Assembly: GCA_022072165.1 (NCBI GenBank)
Contig: JAJVIF010000001.1
Location: 461,353 to 525,352 of the forward strand
Length of the DNA: 64,000 nucleotides
Reading direction: 5' to 3'
From: a bacterium
Lineage (GTDB): Bacteria; JAJVIF01
Shown: positions 45,401 to 52,972 of the stretch, piece by piece
Numbering within the stretch: the first letter of the stretch is position 1
Layout of the letters: the number at the start of each line of letters is the position of its first letter
Program-made: the position numbers and the translations under genes
The notes under the pieces: model-generated
Told to the model about the DNA's origin: nothing
What the model saw: only the letters and a program-made list of their open reading frames with translations
The model's database searches: none

Positions 45401-45826
45401 GCGATTCGTGGATCCGTTCGGCGGAGCCGAAAGATCGGCCGGAGCCGGGAAGGGGTGGCTGATGACGTAATCGACGATCAGATCGTCTGCAGTCGCGCTG
45501 ATGCCAGTGATGCGAATGTTGCGGGCTGAGAAGAAGTTCTGCAGCGACAGCATGTAGCTGTCATCGGTGGCGGTCACGCCACGGAGGGGCAGGACCTCAC
45601 CGGTGCCAGTGTCCGGATTGATCGCCAGCGTAGCGCCACCCAGGGCACTCATACCGGAGACGCTGCCAGCCAGGGAAGCGTGGTCGTTAAAGATGGGGTT
45701 ATCGAGCAGGTCCAGGGGCGCAGAACCGGAGTGTCCGGGAGTCGCCGGAGTACGGCTTCCCCCAGAACACCCGATTAGCCCCAGCGCCAGCGCAGCCACA
45801 ATGGCCGCACGGGGAGAGCAGAGCAT
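42428..45826 (-). CDS. Giant lipoprotein 5 with Ig-like repeats and jelly-roll domains
   Basis: The product is 1132 residues from ATG 45826, with AGGAGG 11 bases upstream. Lipobox LIGC gives Cys20. The N-terminal 480 residues are a diverged form of the family domain: ISHPFPAPADLSAPP, ADLGITGRAVFLV, FPYKLIVDE, LAKYNDPRGG with RANRLP, and FRVRDWDARA-like. Two repeats at about 494-605 and 605-715 begin DPPTAVV or TPPTATI and contain a D/N-E-x-D segment (cadherin or Ig-like). Two jelly-roll regions (about 715-920 and 930-1132) follow, each with a WD.E.I-type or F.DEIMG strand. It ends with Cys-Pro. Confidence 0.85.
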   Translation of the reverse strand: MLCSPRAAIVAALALGLIGCSGGSRTPATPGHSGSAPLDLLDNPIFNDHASLAGSVSGMSALGGATLAINPDTGTGEVLPLRGVTATDDSYMLSLQNFFSARNIRITGISATADDLIVDYVISHPFPAPADLSAPPNGSTNRADLGITGRAVFLVDVPTATGNTFFGDVVANARLLRNVDGYVQPKGTIPQAATKTANAFPYKLIVDETLGANGNRVGISNLGLAKGNYRSQDGWQASNIGATRDQWTGFDYLHQGQSAASSITIRKSELSGSLNFDLVILAKYNDPRGGTNATQKRANRLPSTPASVANFVYRMPYGALDVGKVTYRGETGGLQPNVPLSSTEVRFTVRDWDARANVTTRPDVSDDSDPTTVEPGGPGMPTVTVDIPSVTTSAVTLNLNDDDTAIGGDVAPDSGEAGDALYFTASVLNTAGTGGQSAGEVRGMLRTTDISNSQDRSAYEFVLDPDLNLITNAAQKPALETFQAFSVNVGGISNDPPTAVVELAAGTNPVIPALGNVVFNLVTESDPESDTVLYDIDTFYNGSFIPDATGVDPADPPSVLFTGQAPNNPGASNLVGEARVRYYDPARAASPIEIILPYEVAPASANTPPTATITLQGGPNPTIPSGGTIQYNLDAENDVDGDPVFYEIMYNYTGVFTADVAAFDPAGAPPIVLHTSTAQTNPGPGPSARTTRIRYYDPLRAATPIVVDLNYTLADPGCGLVTNTYLFAGSAEGFVGGEVYGLPNGDEDTYGNFSQVTCTNAAVEAASGGLMNGNYWGSSWDVESIWGTCAFVTDYGANGDYNLVSPLLVVPTLCGATEVSVVWDLHMLGNAGASFQIYTSTDEGCSWVAQGSPINVTTTDVPVTVPNATVTFTGISAGQEILVRFQYRDPSAFGYFNGAAGYAGAWIDNVRIRATSAGTWTGGTPNPPPTTYFSDNFEGANNWSTFGLPQTDAAIGCVLDPGPWGGWNICPASAGFVTGNAMTVGGDLGSCTTFPGDLAHSSDFNIVSPLLDLTAIPATAVIRFDEIMGLTSGTLNTQVYMAINPASGDIPAWGAPIATFTHTLGEPSGSQERAIAIPGAYLGQNNVRVRIRVTTDFNATPDTCNDFGAALTVVSVGDMGFDNFSISEPRCP

Positions 45827-45968
45827 GGTGATGGAATCCTCCTGTGAGTTCAGCGTCGACACATACACCCACAATTTGGGTGCGTCAGAGCAGACGTGAC
45901 GAAAGGTACAGCCAGTCAGAAGACGGTTGCCAGACTCAGGAGTGTAGCAAAATTATGTCTCCAACCCG

Positions 45969-46349
45969 CTAATCCAGCAGCTCCATCAGCGACTCGAGGA
46001 CCCCGTCCGCGTCGGCCGGAGCCTCCAGGACCGCGTATTCAAGCTCGCCATCAATCCACTCTTCCAGCTTGTTTTCTGCCGCCCGGACCTTGGGGCAGTC
46101 ATAGATCACCAGCGGCCCTTCAAACTCCCCCCGGGTCAGGATCCGTTTCAGGAGCTTCATGCAATGCCCTTCGGGCAGCTCCCAGGCGACCACCAGCGCG
46201 TCAGGCATTGCATCGCCCACCGCGTTCAGTGCTTCGTCTGTATCGGAGGCCACACGCGTCTGGAAGCCCGCTTCTTTGAGCAGGGGTTCCAGTGCCTCCC
46301 GAAAGAGGTGATCGGGTTCGATGAGCAGGACGGTCGGTGTTTTCGCCAT
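45969..46349 (-). CDS. Stand-alone receiver-like protein without phosphoacceptor
   Basis: The product is 126 residues with the CheY alpha/beta pattern: TVLLIEPDHLF (the acidic pair is E11 and D13), a central VVAWELPEG strand-turn, and a C-terminal YAVLEAPADADG. In true receivers the phosphorylated Asp sits four residues before the Pro of LPEG; here it is Ala55. The conserved Lys of the KP motif is also replaced, by Ala110. It cannot be phosphorylated in the normal way and is probably a pseudo-receiver that works by protein contact. A helix-rich Glu patch (AENKLEEWIDGELEY) occupies the alpha4-beta5 area. Confidence 0.8.
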   Translation of the reverse strand: MAKTPTVLLIEPDHLFREALEPLLKEAGFQTRVASDTDEALNAVGDAMPDALVVAWELPEGHCMKLLKRILTRGEFEGPLVIYDCPKVRAAENKLEEWIDGELEYAVLEAPADADGVLESLMELLD

Positions 46350-46408
46350 AGGTTGCAGGGCAGCATTCTAGCGAGGTGTGCGACCTCGTGCAGGGTTTGT
46401 TGACACAG

Positions 46409-47227
46409 CTAGCGCTGGCAGGTTGGGCAGTAAAAGGTCGATCGCTGCCCCTGGACCAGCCGGACGATTGGTTTGCGACAGCGTGGGCAGGGCCCTCCAG
46501 CCTTCTGATAGACCTGCAGAAAGTGCTGATAGCCCCCCTCCTGATTCCGCGCACCGCGATAGTCATACACCGTCGTCCCCCGCTGCTCAATGGCCAGTTG
46601 CAGGATGCTGACCATGGCCTGATGGATGCGCCGGGCTTCGGGCAGGGTGAGACTGTCGCTGCGTCGCAAGGGCGAAATCCGGGCACGAAAGAGGATTTCG
46701 CTGGCGTAGATGTTCCCGAGTCCGGCGATGCACTGCTGGTCGAGCAATAGCGTTTTGAGCTCCCGTCGACGACCAATGAGGCGGCTGTGCAACGCCCGGG
46801 CATCGAAAGCAGGATCGAGCGGCTCGGGTCCGAGGAGCCGCTCTTCATTCGGCAGAATCTGCGGTGGATACCAGTGCGCTCGTCCAAATTTCCGGACATC
46901 CACAAAGGCCAGGTGCCGTCCCGAGACGAAGCGCATCAGCGCGGAGCAATGCGACTCGTACTGTTCGGGCTCGGGATCCACCAGCCAGCGACCGGTCATT
47001 CGCAGATGCGACCAGACCTGGCTCTGGTCGTCGAGCCAGAAGCGCAGGTACTTCCCGCGTCGCGCCACGGCTGTGATGGCCTTCCCCCGGATCCCCCGTC
47101 CGAAAGCAGCTGGGGTCTGATCGCCGGTCCATTTGGGCCACCGCACGGTGACTTTCTCGATGATCTCACCGGGCAAATCCTCCCGCAGGACCGCTGCCAC
47201 CGCTTCTACTTCCGGGAGTTCTGGCAT
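46409..47227 (-). CDS. mutM: Formamidopyrimidine-DNA glycosylase
   Basis: The product is 272 residues and removes oxidised purines from DNA with an AP-lyase step. It begins PELPEVE, with catalytic Pro2 and Glu3. A Lys in RRGKYLRFWL, the SHLRMTGRW segment, VDVRKFGR and the helix-two-turn-helix QQCIAGLGNIYASEIL follow. The C-terminal zinc finger is CPRCRKPI...CPTCQ. Its length and motifs are ordinary. Confidence 0.96.
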   Translation of the reverse strand: MPELPEVEAVAAVLREDLPGEIIEKVTVRWPKWTGDQTPAAFGRGIRGKAITAVARRGKYLRFWLDDQSQVWSHLRMTGRWLVDPEPEQYESHCSALMRFVSGRHLAFVDVRKFGRAHWYPPQILPNEERLLGPEPLDPAFDARALHSRLIGRRRELKTLLLDQQCIAGLGNIYASEILFRARISPLRRSDSLTLPEARRIHQAMVSILQLAIEQRGTTVYDYRGARNQEGGYQHFLQVYQKAGGPCPRCRKPIVRLVQGQRSTFYCPTCQR

Positions 47228-47332
47228 ACCGGCGTTGTATCACAGCCCCCGCTATTCACGGCTCCACAAATGGCGGTATCGTGCAGTTCCCCGGACAGCG
47301 GGGATATCGCGGACTCAGGTCAGGGACAGGCC

Positions 47333-47986
47333 ATGGCGAACCTCGCAATCCTCGACTTCGGCTTTGGCGGCGCCCTGGCGCTGGAAAATGCGCTGCTGGC
47401 CACCGGAGCCGAGGTGGCACGTCTGGAGCATGGTCTGACCGCCCACGCATACGACGCTCTCGTGCTCACGGGATATGGGCGCTTCGGCGAAGCCATGCGC
47501 ACCCTGGAGGGAGTCGGCATGTTCAGCGCCCTCTGGAACTTTTACGAAGAGGTGCGCAAACCTATTCTGGGCATCAGCCTCGGGATGCACATGCTGGCCA
47601 GCGGCTCTGAAGAATCCCCGGGACAGCCGGGCCTGAATATTCTTCCCGGCACAGCGCGATCAATGCCCAGCCGTATTGGCAAGCCCTACACCGGCTGGCA
47701 CCGGATGGAGCTCGATCTGGACGATCCCCTGTTCGAGGGCATCGATCCTCTGGTCGAGTGGCACTTTACACAGGACTACATGATCCTCAGTTCCAATCTG
47801 CAAAAGAGCCTGGCGGGCGAGTACACCCTGGGGGGCTTGCCGACTGCCGGAGCGCTGCGACGCGGGTCGGTCTGGGGGTTGCAATGTGACCCGGTGAAGT
47901 CTGGCGAAGCGGGCCAGCAGCTGCTGAACAACTTTGTTGCCCTCGTGGACTCTCTGATACCGGCAACTTCCTCCGGCGAGGGGTAG
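47333..47986 (+). CDS. HisH-like protein with lost glutaminase triad
   Basis: The product is 217 residues. It aligns end to end with HisH, the glutaminase subunit of imidazole-glycerol-phosphate synthase: LAILDFGFGG, PILGISLGMHMLASGSEES, TGWHRM, LFEGIDPLVEWHFTQDY and WGLQCDPVKSGEAGQQLLNNF. The nucleophile Cys is Ser82, the catalytic His is Asp186 and the Glu is Val188, so glutamine hydrolysis is not expected. The fold-stabilising residues around these sites remain. Upstream AGGGAC serves as a weak ribosome site. An MFS carrier and a HisA-like protein follow. It is not a normal hisH and I give no symbol. Confidence 0.85.
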   Translation: MANLAILDFGFGGALALENALLATGAEVARLEHGLTAHAYDALVLTGYGRFGEAMRTLEGVGMFSALWNFYEEVRKPILGISLGMHMLASGSEESPGQPGLNILPGTARSMPSRIGKPYTGWHRMELDLDDPLFEGIDPLVEWHFTQDYMILSSNLQKSLAGEYTLGGLPTAGALRRGSVWGLQCDPVKSGEAGQQLLNNFVALVDSLIPATSSGEG

Positions 47987-48042
47987 ATCCCATCGCCCCC
48001 CAGCCGCCGCCACCGATACCAGAGCGTATCGGGTATCTGGCA

Positions 48043-49296
48043 TTGCTCCGGTCGGACCGGCGCTACCGGGATCTGTGTCTCGCGAACATCATCAGTCTGC
48101 TCGGCGACTGGCTGGATCTGATTGCGCTCACGGAACTGCTCGTCAATCTGGCCAAGCTGCCAGAATCGCGCATCACCAGTGCGGCAGCGCTGGCCGGGAT
48201 CATGATCGCGCGCTTCCTGCCGAACGTGATCTTCGGCCCTACGGCAGGCAACATTGCTGATCGCTATCCCCGCCATCAGGTCATGCGCTGGGCCAATCTC
48301 GTGGCAGCGGTCCTGGTGCTGTTGATGTTGCCGTTTCTGACCCCGGAGGGGATCCCGGTCATCATCGGGCTGACCTTCCTCAAGATGGGGACGCAGGCGT
48401 TCTATCTCCCTGCAAATCAGGCTGCGGTACCGATGATCATCCCGCCGGAGCATCTGACAGTGGCGAATGCGCTGGGTGCGACGATCTGGAGCGTGATGCT
48501 GGCCGTGGGAGCAGTCGCAGGGGCAGTCCTGGTGCAATGGCTCGGACCGCAACTGGCGCTGGTGCTGGATGCTCTGACTTTTGTCATCGCGAACTTCTTC
48601 CTGCTGCGACTCAATCTGCCTGCAGCGAACCAGGATGCGCCACGTCGCGGAGGCTGGGCGGACTTTCTGTCGGGGCTGCGGTTCCTCCGGCAGAATCCGC
48701 ATCTCGGGAAACCGCTCCTGGTGAAGACGATATTGGGGATGTCCGGAGGAGCCATCCTCTATCCACTACTCGCGGAATACGCCTGGCCCCGACAAAAGCC
48801 CGATGGGACACTCGATATCTCGTATGTCACGGGCGTGCTCTACTTTGCCTTCGGGCTCGGAACACTCATTGGTCCACTGTTGATGCGACGTCTTGGGACC
48901 GCCGGGCCAGTCGAGATGTTCCGGCGTCTGGGACTCTGCTTCCTCGTCACAGGAGGCTTTGGCATCCTCTTCCCGCTGTCCAGCTCGATCGAACTGGCGT
49001 TCGTGCTGGTGGTGTTGTCATCCATGGGACGCTCGGTCCTGTGGGTGTATTCCGCCACGCTGTTGCAGTTGCTGACGCCCGACAGCTTCCGGGGACGAGT
49101 GTTCGCAGTCGAGTTTGCGCTGATGACCCTCGGCAGTTCCATCGCGATTCTGATCAGCCAACGGGCGATCGATCAGGGGCTCCTCGACACCCGGGGACTC
49201 GGCGTTGCACTTGGCATTTTCGCAGTGCTCGGCGGTCTGCCGTACTTCGCCTATCTGAAGAAGTCCGCCAATACCGGAACCGGTGTCCGAGATTAG
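48043..49296 (+). CDS. MFS transporter
   Basis: The product is 417 residues with about 12 membrane helices. The first helix begins DLCLANIISLLGDWLD, and the GPTAGNIADRYPRHQVM loop is the MFS signature between helices 2 and 3. This resembles the MFS_3/enterobactin-exporter subfamily. No ATG opens the frame; TTG 48043 is my choice and CTG 48037 is close by. It lies between the HisH-like and HisA-like genes with gaps of 56 and 35 bases, so the three are probably one transcript. The substrate is unknown. Confidence 0.88.
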   Translation: MLRSDRRYRDLCLANIISLLGDWLDLIALTELLVNLAKLPESRITSAAALAGIMIARFLPNVIFGPTAGNIADRYPRHQVMRWANLVAAVLVLLMLPFLTPEGIPVIIGLTFLKMGTQAFYLPANQAAVPMIIPPEHLTVANALGATIWSVMLAVGAVAGAVLVQWLGPQLALVLDALTFVIANFFLLRLNLPAANQDAPRRGGWADFLSGLRFLRQNPHLGKPLLVKTILGMSGGAILYPLLAEYAWPRQKPDGTLDISYVTGVLYFAFGLGTLIGPLLMRRLGTAGPVEMFRRLGLCFLVTGGFGILFPLSSSIELAFVLVVLSSMGRSVLWVYSATLLQLLTPDSFRGRVFAVEFALMTLGSSIAILISQRAIDQGLLDTRGLGVALGIFAVLGGLPYFAYLKKSANTGTGVRD

Positions 49297-49331
49297 CCAG
49301 CCCGTAAGGAGAGGCGGTTACACTCCGGTCC

Positions 49332-50033
49332 GTGACTCTCCTGGTCCCGATGATTCCGGTCATGGATGCGGTCGCGGCGGAGCCCGATAGCCGTCAGCCG
49401 CACGGGATACGCTATTGGTCCACCGACCTCAGGGCACTGATTGCCGATTACGCCGCTGCTGGAGTCCAATGGGTCCATTTGCAGGATGTCGAGGGGCGAC
49501 GCCTCGGACGGCTCGTGGAGTCCTGTGCAGTCACGGAAATCGCCGTGGTCAAGGAAATCATCGTCTCGGTCGAAGGGGGCATCCGGACCTGGCAGGATGC
49601 CCGTCTCTATCTGGGACAGGCGGTGGATCTGGTCTACCTCGGAGCGGCTGATGGCTGGCCACCGGTCTTCCATACATTGGGGCAGCAGGAAGTCGAGCGC
49701 CGACTTCTCTATGAAGTGCCTGTCCAGGCGGAATGGGCCGCTCGGGAAGCCGTGATAGAAACCGAACTCGCGCATCTCACCAGTCGTGGAGTGATCCCGG
49801 TGCTGACCTCGACCCTCCCGCTTCCCGAGCTGGTCCGGGCTGGCAATCTCGCGGGGGTTGCCACCAGACATCGCCTGGTGCTGCGTCCGGCAGCTGTCGG
49901 ATCGCTGGAAGAGTGGGAAGCAGGACTGCTCCTGACCGGAGGGTTTGTCCAGGGCATTATGGTGGCGCAGAGATGCATCGATCGCCTGGGACTGGCCAAT
50001 ATGCTGGCAGTCCTGCGTCAGATACCCCGCTGA
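49332..50033 (+). CDS. HisA-like TIM-barrel protein, diverged
   Basis: The product is 233 residues from GTG 49332 (ATG 49350 is an alternative). The N-terminal half follows HisA/HisF: VPMIPVMDAVA with the first catalytic-position Asp kept, AAGVQWVHLQDVEG, and VEGGIRTWQDARLYL. Near the end LTGGFVQGIMVAQRCIDRLG matches the last phosphate-binding region. The second catalytic Asp region (SLDTRGG in Thermotoga HisA) is replaced by AEWAAREAV. It is therefore unlikely to be a working HisA. It is paired with a degenerate HisH-like protein two genes upstream. Confidence 0.75.
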   Translation: MTLLVPMIPVMDAVAAEPDSRQPHGIRYWSTDLRALIADYAAAGVQWVHLQDVEGRRLGRLVESCAVTEIAVVKEIIVSVEGGIRTWQDARLYLGQAVDLVYLGAADGWPPVFHTLGQQEVERRLLYEVPVQAEWAAREAVIETELAHLTSRGVIPVLTSTLPLPELVRAGNLAGVATRHRLVLRPAAVGSLEEWEAGLLLTGGFVQGIMVAQRCIDRLGLANMLAVLRQIPR

Positions 50034-50046
50034 AACAGCGCTGTTG

Positions 50047-52398
50047 TCAGAAAGAAGCGGCGGCCTTGTCGCCAGGCGCTCCCTCATCTGCCAGTGCAGG
50101 AGCCTGTGACCCCACCTGCCATGTCGTCGTGCGGGTCGCCATGAGCGGAATGGGACCGCTTCCCAGATTCACTCGCTGACGCAGCAACTCTGCCCGAAGC
50201 AGGCGGTAAGGAAGGGCCCTCGGCGGGACACCCTCCTGGAGACTCACCGCAGCCGCAACTCCGGCGGCCTGTCCAGTGGCGGCAGCAACAGGCTGGATAC
50301 GAGCAGAGCCCAGCGCGATGTGCGTCACGCTGATGCAGCGACCCCCCATGAGGAGGTTGTCAATGACCTTCGGTACCAGGCTGCGATAAGGGATGTCGTA
50401 GGACAAGCCATCTTCCAGGTCGAGCCCGCTAATGCCACAGCCCGTGTAGTCCGCGCAGTGAATATCGATGCCGAAGCTCCCGCGGGCGATGACATCCGGG
50501 AACTTGGTCGCGTGGATCACATCTTCGCCGGTGAGGATGTACTCCCCGATGATGCGCCGGGACTCCCGGACGCCGATCTGTGTGGCTGTTTCCTGCAGGA
50601 AGGAGTCCTTGAACCCAGGGACATACTTCTTCAGGAAAGTCGCCAGCTGCTGGACCTGCCGCCGGGACTCCACTTCGGCGAATGTCAGGTCCAGGGCACT
50701 CGTTGTGTCGACCTCAAAGACTCTGGTCGCGTTGATGCTCACGACTCCCGGGTTCGTGGTTTTCTCGAAGTAAATGGTGGAAATCGGCAAATCCGGATGG
50801 AGATCGCCTTTGGCTTTGCCCTGCTTGAAGAGATCCGCGAACAGATACTCCGCCGGAATCTGCTGGTCATAGCGCACCAGTCGCCGGTTCTGCTCCCGGA
50901 ACGCAGTCTGATAATCCACGTTGCCCATGCGGAAAAAGAGGGTGACAGCCTGACCATAGATGTCGAAACCGCGTCCCATCTCGAACGGCGCGTTGGCGTA
51001 CTTGGCGATGTCGCCATCGCCGGTGCAGTCCACCACACGCTTCGCTTCGATGGCGATCGTGCCGGACTTGTTGTAGGTCACGACGCCTTCAATGGCGTTG
51101 CCGTTCATCAGTGCGCCGCCCACCCAGGAGTGGAGCAACAATTGTGAGCCAGATTCGATCACCATCTCCTGGAGGACCATCTTCAGGGCTTCTTTGTCGA
51201 AATTGATCACCGAGGGGTTACCAGGAGCCCGACTCGCTTCGCTCCGGGAAGCCAGCCGGGTGTAGTAGTCCATGAAGACCCCTTCGATGATCTGCTCGCC
51301 ACCGGCCATGCTCGGCATCCAGGGATAGACCATCGCGGCAGTCCCCATGCCTCCCAAAAAGCCATTGGCCTCCACCAGCAATGTTTTCGCCTTTGCCCTG
51401 GCCGATCCGATTGCGGCGCTGCAGCCTGCCATGCCGCCCCCGGCAACCACGACATCTGTCGTGATGACACCGTCGACGTCATACCCGTACTTCGCCTTAA
51501 TGCGGGCTTTGGCAGCTTCAGAGTCGTCGATGCGAGGGATGTACTTCGCCTTCGGTTCCGCCGAAATCGGCAGGCGGGTGGTCCAGGCTCCACTGTCCCG
51601 TTCCAGCATGCTGATAATGCCGGCCGCATCAGGACCCCGTAGTTGCAGACGGTCGATGAGGATGGTGTTAATGTCGACCATCGAGTTGTCGATCTGTTTG
51701 AAGGAGAGTCGCTCGACTTTGGAAATATCCACGCCCTGACTGATCGCTCGTTGCAGGGGCCAGCGCCAGGCGAACCACTGTCCGGGAGTCAGAGTCAGCA
51801 TCTGGACGGCACGGTTTTTGTTGACATCCGCCAGGACGACCTGCAGGGTGACCGGAAACTGCTCGGTGTTGTAGAGGAGCGCCCCGATGCTCCTGAAGCT
51901 TGACCAGTCACGGACGCGTCCGCGATCATCGGAAAAGAGCACGTGAAAGTACGCTGCTTTCCCCGAAGGCACCGCATTGCGGTAGAAGGTCACGCTCGAG
52001 GCACCTGCCCCATCGTGGGCATTCGTGGTGTGCTCGACCAGCACATTGACCTCGCCAAAGACAAATCGCGCCAGTTCACCTGCCTCTTCAAAGTCAAAGA
52101 GGCTCAGTACATATTCATCGCCATCCGGCTCGAGGCCGTAGGGCATGTGGGTCTCGGCATGATGCAGCGGAGCGCCCTGGGCGGAGAGGTGCGGCTCGAC
52201 CACATCCAGTCCGGCGGAGTGGTCTGCATCGCCCACCCTGGAGGACCCCGCATCCGGTGCTGATTCAGCGACGGCTGGAGTTTGCGAGAATGCCGGGAGC
52301 ATGAGCCAGCAGAGCAGTGTCAGTATCAGTGACCAGCCACGCCAGGGCGTCGCCCCTGAGACGGCGAGGCTGGCCGAGGAAATAGCGTTTGTCCGCAT
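50047..52398 (-). CDS. Secreted FAD-dependent oxidoreductase with N-terminal beta-sandwich domain
   Basis: The product is 783 residues from ATG 52398. A signal peptide (WSLILTLLCWLMLPAFSQT) leads to a beta-rich region (about 75-260; LFDFEEAGELARF, FHVLFSDDRGRVRDW, WFAWRWPL) that looks like a carbohydrate-binding jelly-roll. The FAD domain starts at TTDVVVAGGGMAGCSAAIG (about 300), then LVEANGFLGGMGTAAMV, VVDCTGDGDIAKYANAPFEMG and the late LLMGGRCIS.T.IALGSARIQP. This matches the FAD_oxidored family found in polysaccharide-degrading bacteria. Its ATG overlaps the divergent ATG at 52397 in the tetramer CATG. Confidence 0.85.
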   Translation of the reverse strand: MRTNAISSASLAVSGATPWRGWSLILTLLCWLMLPAFSQTPAVAESAPDAGSSRVGDADHSAGLDVVEPHLSAQGAPLHHAETHMPYGLEPDGDEYVLSLFDFEEAGELARFVFGEVNVLVEHTTNAHDGAGASSVTFYRNAVPSGKAAYFHVLFSDDRGRVRDWSSFRSIGALLYNTEQFPVTLQVVLADVNKNRAVQMLTLTPGQWFAWRWPLQRAISQGVDISKVERLSFKQIDNSMVDINTILIDRLQLRGPDAAGIISMLERDSGAWTTRLPISAEPKAKYIPRIDDSEAAKARIKAKYGYDVDGVITTDVVVAGGGMAGCSAAIGSARAKAKTLLVEANGFLGGMGTAAMVYPWMPSMAGGEQIIEGVFMDYYTRLASRSEASRAPGNPSVINFDKEALKMVLQEMVIESGSQLLLHSWVGGALMNGNAIEGVVTYNKSGTIAIEAKRVVDCTGDGDIAKYANAPFEMGRGFDIYGQAVTLFFRMGNVDYQTAFREQNRRLVRYDQQIPAEYLFADLFKQGKAKGDLHPDLPISTIYFEKTTNPGVVSINATRVFEVDTTSALDLTFAEVESRRQVQQLATFLKKYVPGFKDSFLQETATQIGVRESRRIIGEYILTGEDVIHATKFPDVIARGSFGIDIHCADYTGCGISGLDLEDGLSYDIPYRSLVPKVIDNLLMGGRCISVTHIALGSARIQPVAAATGQAAGVAAAVSLQEGVPPRALPYRLLRAELLRQRVNLGSGPIPLMATRTTTWQVGSQAPALADEGAPGDKAAASF

Positions 52399-52972
52399 GA
52401 AGCGCTTCAACAAATGGCGACTTCGCTTTGGCTGGGTGCTGACTGCGGCGATCTTTGGGCTCGCGCCCGCTCCGTCCTTGGCATGGCTCATTGCCGGGTG
52501 CCTCCTTGTGTCGGTCGGCGTGGTCGTACGCATCCTGGCAGCCGGTACCCTGACGAAGATCGATACCCTCACCACTCACGGGGTGTACGCGGCTACCCGG
52601 AATCCGCTCTACCTTGGGAGTCTGCTGGTCGGGCTCGGTTTTGGCTGCCTGGGGGGCCATTGGCTGTGGCCCCTGAGCGGTCTGCTCTTCTTCAGTCTGA
52701 TTTACCGGGAGATCATCCTAGCAGAGGAGCGGTTTCTGAGCTGCCGTTATGGGGAGAACTTCCACACTTACTGTCAGCAAACCCCCCGGCTGTTGCCGAA
52801 TCCTGCGAAATTTCTGAGAGAAGGACTGCGTGGGTTTGCCTGGGACCGGGTCTACCAGAACAACGAAATGCGGAACATCAGGGCGACCGGGGCTTTTTTG
52901 GCCTGCATGGCACTGAAAGTCTGGTGGCTCCCTGCCGGGACCTGGTGGACCACCGCTAGAATCGTCCCATGA
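52397..52972 (+). CDS. Isoprenylcysteine-carboxyl-methyltransferase-like membrane protein
   Basis: The product is 191 residues with four to five membrane helices. The ICMT/PEMT signature is present: THGVYAATRNPLYLGSLL, then REIILAEERFLSCRYGENF, and a YCQQTPRLLP end. Bacterial members methylate small membrane-associated substrates; the true one is unknown. The start is uncertain because no good ribosome site precedes ATG 52397 and an earlier ATG (52301) overlaps the divergent gene. Its stop overlaps the next start as ATGA. Confidence 0.82.
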   Translation: MKRFNKWRLRFGWVLTAAIFGLAPAPSLAWLIAGCLLVSVGVVVRILAAGTLTKIDTLTTHGVYAATRNPLYLGSLLVGLGFGCLGGHWLWPLSGLLFFSLIYREIILAEERFLSCRYGENFHTYCQQTPRLLPNPAKFLREGLRGFAWDRVYQNNEMRNIRATGAFLACMALKVWWLPAGTWWTTARIVP

